Source: Phaeoceros laevis
Taxonomy: Eukaryota; Anthocerotophyta; Anthocerotopsida; Notothyladales
Direction of reading: 5' to 3'
NCBI GenBank assembly: GCA_049999765.1
Contig: JBNGIQ010007833.1
Coordinates: 74,181 to 110,447, forward strand
Length of the DNA: 36,267 bases
Positions 11,720 through 21,232 of the stretch are shown here, in pieces. A program made the translations under genes and the position numbers. The notes beneath the pieces were generated by a model that did no database searches, was not told where the DNA came from, and saw only the letters and a program-made list of their open reading frames with translations. Each line of letters opens with the position of its first letter. Positions within the stretch are counted from its first letter, which is position 1.

Positions 11720-12025
11720 TTCCTAGATTCCATTAGAGGATTAGGCCAGACCTACAAAGGGGAGCTGGCTTTCTGTACTTAAGTTGTACTCGTGAGGAGC
11801 TGGGCTGTGGAAGCAATAGCTCATGTGCACGAAGCTCGTATTTTGCTCAGTCAATACAGAGCAGCAGGTGCTTGCACGATTGCAAGAGAACCCACTAGTC
11901 GATGAGGCTGTTTCACAAAGGCTTGGTGATCCCAAGCACCTTTGCCTTGCGGCATCAGTAAATGGGGATACATGGTGAGGCAAAAAATATTGAGCAAGCG
12001 TTTCAAGCTATATATGGGAAACGGG

Positions 12026-12073
12026 ATGATTGATGTCCCCATAAGAACCATGATTGATGTCCCCATAAGAACC
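12026..12073. repeat. 24-bp perfect tandem duplication
   Basis: Two identical adjacent copies (12026-12049, 12050-12073) with core GATTGATGTCCCCATAAG. They lie about 240 bp beyond the stop codon of the TBP-like gene, in its 3' flank. Confidence 0.92.
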
Positions 12074-12313
12074 AAGCATTTTGCAGGATTCCGGCCAGCA
12101 AAGGCTCAAAAGTTGTTGCTGGTATAGTCTCATTGGAATAGCATGAAGGAAAGAGTTTTTATTCATATAGTCTCATTGGGAATCCTCACTATTTCCTAGG
12201 CAGATTTTGAAATGAACATCTATTCATATTCAAAAAAATTGTACACTAGTCTTTCACATGCTCATATTCAACGTGGTACGTGTATACAAATGTATTTGGT
12301 TGTATTGAGATCT

Positions 12314-13267
12314 CTACATGTTTTTTTTGCCCTTACCTCTCGTCTTCTTCCTATTGGCTATTGACGGCTCCTTTTCACTAGCCGTCTTTTTCCCAAGTAA
12401 ACTCATGTTTTTCCAAATTACTCTTTCCGGTTTAGGAGTGTCTGAGCTTTGGACCCTCTCTAGAACGACATGGGGATGGATCATGTCAAAGGCTTGCTGG
12501 ACTTGAGAAATGGTTGTTGCACCACAAGTTCTCACTGCACCTGATGCAAACACAATGACGACCACCTTCTGTTCGTTGATCGTCAGCCCTTGTTTCAGTC
12601 CGTTGAATGGCCGGGCGTCGGAGTGCTCGTAATAACAATAGCCGATTTTTCTCGATTCTTTGTCCGCTTCAAGTCTCTCTTTTAACTTTGTCAGATTCAC
12701 TGGGAAGAAATCCTCCCTTGCCTTACTTGCTACGATGTTTTCAACCTTGAAGTTTTCAAGGTGGGCACACTTGTACTTTGACATTTTTCTCAAAGTCTCC
12801 ACAAGCTGAATAGCAGCAACCTTAGCCATGGCATCAGTCTTTGATCCAAACACCCTAACCTTGCCACTAGGATGAATGACAAATGTGGCTCGCGGGTCCT
12901 TCGTTTCGTAGAAGAGGCGGTCAAATGGGTCAGGTTTCTTGCACTTGATTGTGTGGTGGTACCTCGTATTTTCCAACCTTTTTGCGAGAAACCCGAGTGA
13001 GAGTCGCAACCCCACGCTAAAGAAGCAAACCACTTGAGTGATGTCCAGACTATCGCAAGGAGCGCTACTAGCTGCAGTTGTATCATCTTTCTCTTCTTCA
13101 AGGGGCGGGAGATTACGAGGACTGCTGTTAGCTGCAACCGCACCGTCTTCCTCTTCTTCAAGGGGACGGAGATCTTGCAAGAAGGTACACAACTCTTCCA
13201 TGCTCTGTACCTTTTCCATGTCCAGACCCATGTAAAAATCCATATCCATGGGATCATCCACTTGCAT
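12314..13267 (-). CDS. divergent TATA-binding-protein-like protein, intronless
   Basis: 317 aa in one exon. Residues about 74-268 follow the two-repeat saddle pattern of TBP: repeat 1 has DPRATFVIHPSGKVRVFGSK, matching the family pattern xxTALIFASGKxVxTGAK, and repeat 2 has FKVENIVAS, PFNGL and VIVFASGAVRTCGA followed by AFDMIHP. Of the four DNA-intercalating Phe of TBP, three align with Phe (115, 221, 240); the fourth position is His132. Repeat 2 carries about ten extra residues (190-210). The N-terminus is acidic with an internal duplication (PLEEEEDGAVAANSSP and PLEEEKDDTTAASSAP, about 35-72). The C-terminus is Lys/Arg rich (KKTRGKGKKNM), a likely nuclear signal. Plant TBP is normally about 200 aa, highly conserved and intron-containing, so this is a fast-evolving paralog, possibly a retrocopy. 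A TATA box lies 157 bp upstream. DNA binding is inferred. Confidence 0.78.
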   Translation of the reverse strand: MQVDDPMDMDFYMGLDMEKVQSMEELCTFLQDLRPLEEEEDGAVAANSSPRNLPPLEEEKDDTTAASSAPCDSLDITQVVCFFSVGLRLSLGFLAKRLENTRYHHTIKCKKPDPFDRLFYETKDPRATFVIHPSGKVRVFGSKTDAMAKVAAIQLVETLRKMSKYKCAHLENFKVENIVASKAREDFFPVNLTKLKERLEADKESRKIGYCYYEHSDARPFNGLKQGLTINEQKVVVIVFASGAVRTCGATTISQVQQAFDMIHPHVVLERVQSSDTPKPERVIWKNMSLLGKKTASEKEPSIANRKKTRGKGKKNM

Positions 13268-13423
13268 GTCTCTTGTTTGTTTACTTGGCTTTTGCTTCGA
13301 AACTTGTTCCTCACTCTGTGGCTATGGGCACTTGCAAACTTCAACTTGCTGGTGTAGGCTGCAGGCTTGCTACGTTTTGTACTGTACATGTGCAGAGTGA
13401 GATGATCCTGCCCCACGATGCTG

Positions 13424-13431
13424 CTTATATA
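13424..13431 (-). promoter_or_regulatory. TATA box of the TBP-like gene
   Basis: TATATAAG on the minus strand, 157 bp before the ATG at 13267, leaving a 5' UTR of roughly 120-130 bp. The match to the plant TATA consensus is perfect, which supports the gene being promoter-equipped rather than a dead retrocopy. Confidence 0.65.
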
Positions 13432-14370
13432 TGGCAAATGGATATTCACATCTCCTCAAGGCTCGGATTGTTCTTTTTTTTCGATTTTTTTTTTTACTTC
13501 TTTGGTATTTCTACCCCTTGCATTAATTGAAATTTGATTCCGAGGGCCAAGCAGCAATGCTTTGCACTACTTTGCACAGCATGCTCATTTGCCGGACCAT
13601 GTGAGGGCTCCAAGGGCCAAGGAGCCATGCTTCGCATAGCATGCCAGGTAACATTTTTTCTAAGACAGGTTCCCTAAGCTTAGAACTTCAAGAAGCAACT
13701 TGTCTGAAAAAGTTTTGCATGTTACTATCTCTATTTCAGCTGCCAAAAAAAAGTCCGAAAAATCTGGGTGCTATTCGCTCGTATAGAATCCGAGAAATGC
13801 AGGACAAGTTTTTCTCTGCCACATTTTCTGATGAATTTAGTGGATAAATAATCAAATCTAAGAACATGAAGTGTAGTGACTATGCCAATTACACCGTTGT
13901 AGCATACGACATCAAAACATTGCAAGGTCATACATATGTATATATAATATATAGTATGATAAAAAGATATTTAAGTGGCTGTAGTATGCGAGCTTCCTCA
14001 CAGTTGGTCAATTCTATGTGAAGGTTTCGACAATGTATTTGTCGGTGATTTTCATCTTAGTCATATTAGTGTCATACAAATGACAGCAATAGTAAAGACT
14101 TGGAGCACTTGGTCGCCATAACAGAGGGAAGAGATACAGCAAGGCAAGCAGAAAAGACAAAAGAAATCAAACTTGTTCGTCTCCATGTTAATTGGTTGTT
14201 GCGTAGGCAAGTCAGACGTTAGGGTACTAGCCATTGAAGCTATCAAACAATTGGTTCCGTTGGTCGGTATTTTTGAGGCTTTCTCATTCTCATTGTTATG
14301 TTTGAAAATTCCTAGTTCAATCGATTGATCAATTCAATTCCGTACTCATCATGGACATTGACAAAAATAA
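13432..14370. other. AT-rich intergenic region
   Basis: No gene recognised. It holds imperfect repeats of GGGCCAAG-AGC-ATGCTT near 13538-13645, poly-T runs near 13470-13496, and a TATATAATATATAG stretch near 13940. Confidence 0.55.
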
Positions 14371-14886
14371 TTATACTGAAGTGAGAAAACGGTTTGTGCT
14401 ACCATCCCCTTCTCGCATCTTCAGGTTTCTGAAATTTGCGCTTGCTGTCACCAAGGACATCATGTTAGTGGAGTTATAGGTATCCTCCAATGGTGCCCAC
14501 ACGTCACGTGCGAGAGTGTAGCCCTGAGCATGGCGCAACATCTCGGTTGTGAGACCAGTCACCAGCTGGTTGAAAGCTAGGTCGTTTGACCTGTTCCATG
14601 CTGCTCTGGCTGTGTCTCCCGGGGCTGGTACTACCTCTGCAGGGTCTATCACTCTCCACAGGTCCTTGCTTTTCAAGGATCCCTTCATCCGCATGACCCA
14701 AATGTCATAATCGATTCCATTGAATCGATCCTTCTCCTTGAAGTCGGAGGTGCTTATTGCGTATTGATTAGATGCTGCTGCAGCCGCTGCGGCTGCTGTT
14801 GCACCGCCTCCTACACCGCCTCCAGCTCCACTTCCACCAGAACCTCCTCCTCCAGATCCACTTGCACCTGCGCCTCTTCCAGACAT
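14371..14886 (-). pseudogene. Copia-type Gag fragment (UBN2 family), truncated
   Basis: A 171-aa open frame from ATG 14886. It starts with a Gly/Ser/Ala low-complexity run and continues with the Copia Gag N-terminal pattern: FKEKDRFNGIDYDIWVMRM, LWRVIDP, LTTEMLRHAQGYTLARDVW and FRNLKMREGDGS. The frame stops right after this last motif, where the family normally continues with a helical segment and a zinc knuckle. No protease, integrase or reverse transcriptase follows on this strand, so this is a truncated remnant. Its sequence is related to, but clearly different from, the plus-strand Gag at 15910. Domestication cannot be excluded, since the remaining frame is clean. Confidence 0.8.
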
Positions 14887-14889
14887 GTT

Positions 14890-15222
14890 GCTGTTAGTGG
14901 CCTGAGATTGGGGAGGGGATTGGAAATTTGATGAAGCTTCTTCTGGGGGTTCGTCCTCGATTTCGCTTGTTGGTTCTACTTCCGGTGTATCTTACGTGTT
15001 TCTAATAATTCACCGTATATAATTTATGAATATAATAAAAAATATATAAATATCTTCTTCCTTGTAAGTTATAACTTCATACATGTTCATGCATAATCAC
15101 ATGACATGACTAACCAGACATGCCATGGCATGACAGGATATATCATGTCCCATACACCACATAAACATTCATTCCACTAACTACCCCAAGCCTGCAATGC
15201 AAACTAAAACCTGAACAGCAAC
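14890..15222. other. flank of the Gag fragment
   Basis: AT-rich DNA upstream of the minus-strand Gag fragment, with runs such as TATATAAATATC near 15044. No LTR ends or gene recognised. Confidence 0.5.
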
Positions 15223-15520
15223 TCCAACCGGAATCGGGCTGCTTGAAGGAGACGGGACAGCCCAATTGGGGAAGACGGCGCGTTACTAACAATTAAGTCC
15301 AACCGGAATCGGGCTGCTTGAAGGAGACGGGACAGCCCAATTGGGGAAGACGGCGCGTTACTAACAATTAAGTCNNNNNNNNNNNNNNNNNNNNNNNNNN
15401 NNNNNNNNNNNNNNNNNNNNNNNNNNNNNNNNNNNNNNNNNNNNNNNNNNNNNNNNNNNNNNNNNNNNNNNNNNCGGGACAGCCCAATTGGGGAAGACGG
15501 CGCGTTACTAACAATTAAGT
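15223..15520. repeat. 75-bp minisatellite interrupted by a gap
   Basis: Units of 75 bp begin at 15223 and 15298. The second runs into a 100-N gap, and the end of another unit follows at 15475-15520. The copies visible are nearly identical. The period is a multiple of three, so the minus strand reads as a 25-residue repeat containing IVSNAPSSPIGLSRLLQ, but no start or wider coding context supports translation. The gap probably hides more copies. Confidence 0.88.
15375..15474. other. assembly gap, 100 N
   Basis: Exactly 100 N, the usual placeholder of unknown size, inside a tandem array. Confidence 0.97.
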
Positions 15521-15909
15521 CGCACCCCATCCCGGTACTGATTCCAATTGGCAAAAAAATTGCACCCCATCCAGACAAAGGGGGTGTTACTAAATTAGTA
15601 CCGTATTTCATCTTGGTTTCACGTATTTTGATTTTTTTAACTTAATTGGAGATATACGGTTTAATGGTAAATCACGTCACCAATTCTTTACAAAAAAAAG
15701 AAACGGGGCTTCATTCAAAGAAGCGACGCTTCCGGTAATTAAAATAAATTTCAAAAGTCTTGTTGTGCATTGATCGACGCAACTGGCGAATGTTTCCTAG
15801 AGGGCGCCGAGGGAAGTCACAAGAGCCAACAGGGAGCGAACCTGTAAAGGATCCTCGTGCAAGGAGGAAGGCCCGTTCGGTTTCACCGAAGCGGAAGCCA
15901 TTCAGAGTT

Positions 15910-16660
15910 ATGGCGAACCCACCACCGGCTGCAACGCCGGTGACAAACATAAGGTTAGATTTCAAGGACCGAGATCGGTTCGACGGCTCCGGCTATGATG
16001 TCTGGATGCAAAGGGTGAAGATTCTTCTCCAACTTGAGGACCTGTGGGATGTGGCTTCTGGAGCAACCGCCAAGCCAGCTGCCGCAACGTCAGCTCCGGA
16101 TGTCATCGCCAAGTGGGAGAAGACCAACCTGCGTGCACGAGCGTTGCTTAAGTCCGCGCGCTGGACAGCTCAATGATGCATCATGTCGACGACGCCGAGA
16201 CCACAGCTCAAGCTTGGGCGTCCCTCCATCAGATCTTCGCAACAACGAATTCAACATCGCTTGTTTCAGCCAGCCGTCTTTTCTGGAATCTGCACATGAA
16301 GGAGTCATAGTCGGTCGAACAACACATCCAGCAGTCCTGCCACTTGCGGCAACGGCTGGCGTCGGCCGGCACTAAGGTCTCGGAGCTCCAAGCTGCTGTT
16401 GCTCTCCTCATGTCTCTGCCAGAACGGTTCAGAACCTTTGTAAGTACTCAAAACGCAACCCTGTGAGCAGCAGCAGCAGCGCCTGCAGGTGCAGTGACAA
16501 TTACATTGTCAGAAATCATTGGCGCATTGCTGGAGGAGGAGTCATCTCACAAGTCAACTCGAGGAGCTTCTTCATCCTCAGGCAACAGCAACAATCGAGT
16601 CCTTTTTGCCGCAAGGGGAGAGGGCGAGGCCGTTTTCAAGCCGGCCGACCACCTTGGCAG
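15910..16660 (+). pseudogene. Copia Gag remnant
   Basis: ATG 15910 opens a frame with FKDRDRFDGSGYDVWMQRV and LLQLEDLWDVA, the Copia Gag start. The frame stops at 16174-16176. The Gag sequence then continues in other frames: MMHHVDDAETTAQAWASL, LVSASRLFWNLHMKEG, and later ASAGTKVSELQAAVALLMSL before LPERFRTFV. At least two frameshifts are therefore present. The 3' part runs into a 100-N gap. Confidence 0.85.
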
Positions 16661-16661
16661 T

Positions 16662-16761
16662 NNNNNNNNNNNNNNNNNNNNNNNNNNNNNNNNNNNNNNN
16701 NNNNNNNNNNNNNNNNNNNNNNNNNNNNNNNNNNNNNNNNNNNNNNNNNNNNNNNNNNNNN
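16662..16761. other. assembly gap, 100 N, inside the Copia Gag
   Basis: Exactly 100 N; GGCAGT occurs on both sides, so the true missing length is unknown. Confidence 0.97.
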
Positions 16762-16795
16762 CGGCAGTAAGCGTCAGTGCTTGTCTTCCTAAGAT

Positions 16796-17430
16796 GTGTA
16801 TAACAATAAAAGCTGGGGGAGCTCACTTTCGACGAAGAAGAAAGGTAGCTGTAACCGGTGTCTCTTCCCTGGCCACCACGAACACGAATGTCGCAAGAAG
16901 AAGGCTGGAGAACCTCGCAGGACAGCACCTCCAGAAGCTCATGCGGCTACCAAGGCTCGAGGCCCATCCATCCTTGCGGTGTACCTGGTGCATGCGGCTG
17001 ACGACAAGCATGCTTGTACCTGGACTCTGGGGCGTCTGCTCACATCTGCAATGCCAGGGCTGCATTCGTCTCTTGCAAGCAAGGCCCGGCACGACAGTAT
17101 GTGCTGCTGGGTGACGACATCGGCCTGAAGATTGAGGGTTCGGGTGCCGTTGAAGTCACTCTCAACAATGGAGACTTTCTAATGTTGGATGACGTGCTGT
17201 ACATTCCACAGATGGCGAAGAACCTCGTCTCCGTCCGCCAACTCTGTAAGCAGCACAAGTTTGGAGTCTGTTTCCGGGCAAAGATTTGCGTTGTAAGTGA
17301 CGAAGGGGGAGATGGACGCCAAATTGCTCAAGGCTCACCTGTTCATGACTTGTACAAGCTTGACATCACTTTCCGGCGACTAAATGAAGGAAGCCAGTTG
17401 CAAGAGCTGCAGTCTCGAGAAGAATCTTAG
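16796..17430 (+). pseudogene. Copia zinc knuckle and aspartic protease
   Basis: A CX2CX4HX4C zinc knuckle (CNRCLFPGHHEHEC) is encoded at 16850-16891. The retroviral-type protease follows in another frame, with active-site motif LDSGASAHIC near 17020 and then MAKNLVSVRQLCKQHKFGV. The protease frame ends with a stop at 17428-17430. The knuckle and protease are in different frames, so the region is frameshifted. Confidence 0.85.
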
Positions 17431-17439
17431 CATCTGATG

Positions 17440-18602
17440 AAGCTTTCCGATGGCATTGCCGCCTTGGGCACACGAATTTTCAACGCCTCCAACGCATTGC
17501 CAACTCGGATCTGTACAGAGATAGACTAGATCTGTCAGTCCCAGATGATGTTTTTTGTGAATCTTGTGTGTATGGCAAGCATCATAAGCTGCCGCATAAC
17601 AATAAGGATGCCACACGAGCTACACAGCTGTTAGAAGTCGTGCATATTGACCTGTGTGGCCCTATGTCTACCACATCTTTTGGTGGGGCCAAGTACTTCA
17701 TGGTCATTGTAGATGATTGGAGTCGTTTTACCTTGACGTATTTTTTGTCACATAAAAGTCAGGCGTTAGACATGTTTGTCAGGTACATACAGTATGCGGA
17801 GCACTTCACAGGCCATAAACTGAAGAGTCTGAGAAGTGACAACGTGAGTGAACTGGCCCTTGGCGATTTTAAGGCATATTGTGAAAAGGAAGGCATAGCA
17901 AGGCAGTTTACGGTGGCTTACTTTTCTGATCAGAACCCTCTCTCAGAAAGAAAGAACCGTTATATACAAGAAGGTGCAAAGACAATGCTCCACCAGGCCC
18001 AGTTGTCTCAAGGATACTGGGCAGAGGCAGTCTCTGCTGTGACCTACATCCAGAACAGACTACCAACATCAGCATTCACTGGAGAAACACCATATCAGCG
18101 CTGGACAGGTCACAAACCTCGAATAACTCACCTCCGTGTTTTCGGCTCACCAGTGTATATCCATGTCCCTACACAGACTAGGCGGAAGATGGACTACAAG
18201 GCACGCAAGCTGCTGTTTGTAGGATACACGGAGGGAATCAAGGGATATAAAGTCTTCGATCCAGCAACTCGGAAGACAAGCTACTCTCGGCATGTCATAT
18301 TTGACGACCATCATGTTCTGGACTCAAGCTCAAAGACGTCCACGAAAAATAGTGATCAGAGTAGTTCGTCAGATAGTCAAGCCACAAACGTTTTTCCTAA
18401 TAGTAGTAGTACGAGTAGCATGCCTAGCAATGTTCAGAACATTACTCATTTTTCATCTGACAGTGACAGAGATACTCACAGCTATGACGGGGATAATTAT
18501 GAGCCCCCGTCTCCACCTGCTAATCTTACCCATGCAGAGACAGGCACTAACGGCGAGCCTGATTTACCCTCGGGTGATCAGTGTCAGCATTTTCCAGGAT
18601 GA
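17440..18602 (+). pseudogene. Copia integrase
   Basis: A zinc-binding GAG-pre-integrase segment (RWHCRLGHTNF, CESC) precedes the rve core with VHIDLCGPM, VDDWSRFTLTYFL, LRSDN and SERKNR, giving the D,D,E catalytic triad. The family pattern RSDNGGEF reads RSDNVSEL here. The frame is open from about 17440 to the stop at 18600-18602. The following Ser/Asp-rich linker and the reverse transcriptase are in another frame, so a frameshift lies near 18,550-18,600. Confidence 0.9.
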
Positions 18603-19827
18603 CAGCGACAACGAGGGTGATGCGGCTGCTGTTGAGGAGCCTGTTGACGTTCCAGCTGCAGTGGGAACTCTCAGACGGTCCGCCAGGCACCACACTACCT
18701 CACCGGCTGAATGGAGGGAGCCACCACTGTCTCCCATTTTCTCTCGCCCTGCTGCCAAACGGGGGAGAAAGGTGTCATCCACATCAGTTTTGCCAGCAGT
18801 CGAGGAGGTACATGAAGTCTTACCTGCTGTAGAAGATAAAGGACATGAAGGTATGCCTGTAGTGGAGGAGACCACCCAGCCTGCAGCGAACGTGTCCCAC
18901 AGAGCCCTCCTGGCGCAAGCTTTGATGGCTGCACAAGATTTGGGTGAACCAGCCTCCTATCGTGAAGCTTTGACCTCAAAAGAACACAAAGAATGGCAGG
19001 CTGCTATTGATTCAGAGTATCAATCTTTGATCGACAACAACACTTGGCAGCTGCAACCTCTTCCTTCAGGCAGAACACCCATTACCTGCAAATGGGTTTT
19101 CAAGCGCAAATTACATCCTGATGGGAGCACAGCTCGTTTCAAAGCAAGGTTAGTGGTGCGAGGGTTCTCACAACGAGAAGGCCTTGATTATAATGAGATC
19201 TTCTCTCCAGTCGTGAAGTCTACCTCGGTAAGGGCACTGCTGGTTGTTGCTGCGCAAATGAAGATGCAAGTACACCAAATGGATGTACAAACCGCATTTC
19301 TGAATGGTACCCTGGAAGAAGAAGTCTACATGGAGCAGCCGGAGGGCTATGTCAGCAAGGCACATCCGAATCACTTCTGCAAGCTACAGAAGACGCTGTA
19401 CGGCCTGAAGCAGTCACCAAGAGCCCGGTACAATCGCATCCATCAATATTTGATCAAGTCAGGTTTTGTGCAATCTCCAGCAGATGGAAATGTATACATC
19501 TTGAGAGAAGGGGATGCGGTCGCTTACCTTGCTTTATATGTTGATGATACGCTAATCTTCGCAAGTGCACCAAAGATAATGCAGAAAGTAAAGGACATTT
19601 TGTCCTCGGAATTCAAAATGACAGACCTGGGCATGGTCAAATTCTTTCTGGGAGTGCAGGCAGTTGTCAACCTTGTTGACTCCGGTATCTTCATCCACCA
19701 GGAGCATTACATGTACAGGCTCCTGGAAAAGTTCGGAATGAAGGATTGCAAGCCAGTGAGTACACCTATCGCAGTGGGAGATTTTTCCTCGGTGGACTAG
19801 GCACCTACAATAGACAAAGAGACGTAG
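18603..19827 (+). pseudogene. Copia reverse transcriptase with two in-frame UAG
   Basis: The RVT_2 domain is clear: WQLQPLPSGRTPITCKWVF, FKARLVVRGFSQREGLDY, QMDVQTAFLNGTLEEEVYM, LYGLKQSPRARY and the catalytic YVDDTLIF. The frame is stopped by TAG at 19798-19800 and again at 19825-19827, after which the same frame continues into RNase H. Apart from these stops the catalytic motifs are intact, so decay is recent. Confidence 0.93.
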
Positions 19828-20500
19828 GAGATGTTAGGCGTACCCTATGGTGAATTAGCAGGATGCCTAGTCTGGCTGAGTGGCTGGACGAGACCGGAGC
19901 TCGCTCTGTCTTCTCACAACATTTCGAAGCATATCTCAAATCCCGGACAACAGCACTGGACGAAGGCGAAGAGAGCTTTGAGATACCTGAAGTTGCATCC
20001 TAAGCTCGGCCTCCTGTACAAGCACCAGCCAGGCAAGATTCCACCTACCCTAATCTGTTTCACGGATGCGGACTGGGCAGGTGACAAGGATACCCGCAAG
20101 TCGGTCACTGCCTATTGTGTGATTTTGAGTGGGAGCACTATCTCCTGGGCATGTAAGAGGCAGCAAATTGTTGCTCTGTCCTCTACTGAGGCAGAATACG
20201 TAGCAGCAACATCGGCCACACAAGAGGTGATACATGCAAGAGCTTTGTTGGACTCCATCGGCACGACACAACCTAAGCCAACAACAATTTTCTGCGATAA
20301 CCAGTCCGCCATCACATTGTCTCGGAATCCGGTCATGCACGCACGCACGAGACACATAGATGTTAGGTTCCACTTCATACGGCAAGCAATAGCAGATAGG
20401 CACATCCACCTAGAATACATCCCTACAGATGATCTCGAACACAGCTGATATATTCACAAAGCCACTCTCACGAGACAAGCACGACAAGCATTGCGCCGGC
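19828..20500 (+). pseudogene. Copia RNase H and C-terminus
   Basis: RNase H motifs are FTDADWAGD, SSTEAEYVA and FCDNQSAI, all with acidic catalytic residues. The terminal HIDVRFHFIRQ segment ends in a frameshift near 20,430: the frame stops at 20446-20448, while the usual ending (NTADIFTKPLS, LGLT) is in the next frame. Confidence 0.92.
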
Positions 20501-20990
20501 CTCGGCCTCACAGACACACCAAACACTGGTCAGGTAGCACCTCACCTGGGTAGCTGCACAGAAGGATGGGTGCACGCTGTTTGTTTTGCAGGGAATCAAG
20601 CTCACTCAGGATCTTCGTGGAACCATGGGGAGTAACGAAGTGTCAAGCTGCCATCTTGGCCGATCTCTGCCTGCTCCAGCAACATGTTCAGCTCTGGACA
20701 TCGAGAAAACCTAGGGAGGCGCTGCAAGCCTTCAAGGTCAGGGGGAGCAAGACCCCTGGACTCTCTCAATTTGGTGTGGAGCACGCGAAGACGGCGCAGA
20801 ACCTCGTCCTCGCTCAGGCAATCTGGAGAAGGATGGCGGTGGCGTGATGCAGAGCATACTCTCTTGAGCTCAGCAAGGATCCCAGCGACGAGCAGCAGGC
20901 AGGCCATTCAGATCCAAATTGACATCTGGCCAAGATCCATGATTCATGCCGGAGGCTGGTGGCGGGCGTAAAGTGTCGAGCAAGTGGGAG
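20501..20990 (+). other. Copia 3' untranslated region, unusually long
   Basis: About 490 bp separate the end of RNase H from the LTR. It is more GC-rich than the LTR and holds an antisense ORF at 20602-20907. It ends in the purine-rich tract just before the LTR (about 20983-20990). Confidence 0.7.
20602..20907 (-). CDS. antisense ORF in the 3' region of the Copia element
   Basis: A complete ATG-to-TGA frame of 101 codons on the strand opposite to the element. The start is hydrophobic (MACLLLVAGILAELKRVC). The rest is rich in charged and leucine residues (CLSEDEVLRRLRVLHTKL, LEGLQRLPRFSRCPEL) and looks protein-like, unlike the other frames here. I recognise no family. It may be a captured host exon or an element-encoded antisense ORF, such as those reported near the 3' LTR of some plant retroelements. 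Confidence 0.3.
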   Translation of the reverse strand: MACLLLVAGILAELKRVCSASRHRHPSPDCLSEDEVLRRLRVLHTKLRESRGLAPPDLEGLQRLPRFSRCPELNMLLEQAEIGQDGSLTLRYSPWFHEDPE

Positions 20991-21181
20991 TGTTGGAAAA
21001 GGAATTAACCCTAATTCTTTACATACTCGAACACTTAAATAGCTAGTTAGGGTTTACATGCTTGAGATATGAAACACTCCCTAACTCTATGGGCAGAAGG
21101 CTAACAGCCAACTGACGGGTACCGGCCAACTGCCGTACCGACTTCTTGTTCACGCGACCACAAAGGTCGACGGATACAACA
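20991..21181 (+). repeat. Copia 3' LTR
   Basis: 191 bp from TGTTGGAAAA to GGATACAACA, with the inverted ends TGTTG and CAACA. It directly follows the purine-rich tract. The second copy is not in the window, so the ends rest on motif and position only. Confidence 0.7.
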
Positions 21182-21232
21182 TCTTAATCTTCTTTTCCTC
21201 ACGCACGTCTTGCCTTTGCCAAGTCGATCCTA

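Larger units (their letters stand above)
10615..12313. other. gene-poor intergenic region
   Basis: No convincing gene is present. Several TAGGGTT-type motifs occur near 10935 and 11170, which are common in plant 5' regions. An assembly gap with duplicated flanks (11616-11719) and a 24-bp tandem duplication (12026-12073) lie here. Short ORFs start at non-ATG codons or are under 80 codons without recognisable features. Confidence 0.55.
15910..21181 (+). mobile_element. decayed Ty1/Copia LTR retrotransposon
   Basis: Domain order Gag, zinc knuckle, protease, integrase, reverse transcriptase, RNase H, 3' LTR is that of Copia. The reading frame is broken by several frameshifts and at least two in-frame stop codons, so the copy is not autonomous. 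The 3' LTR is visible at 20991-21181, preceded by a purine-rich tract (AGTGGGAG). I found no matching 5' LTR and no initiator-tRNA primer site between 15,520 and 15,910, so the 5' end is missing or beyond recognition. The left boundary given is the Gag ATG. Confidence 0.93.

Noticed and set aside
15223-15374. Possible CRISPR-like array
   Set aside because: Units are directly adjacent without unique spacers; eukaryotic minisatellite.
15204-15611. Minus-strand frame with a 25-residue tandem repeat
   Set aside because: Spans 100 N and is simply the translation of the 75-bp minisatellite; no start or domain context.
15520-15909. 5' LTR or primer-binding site of the Copia element
   Set aside because: No stretch resembling the 3' LTR (TGTTGGAAAAGG...) or a TGGTATCAGAGC-type primer site was found.
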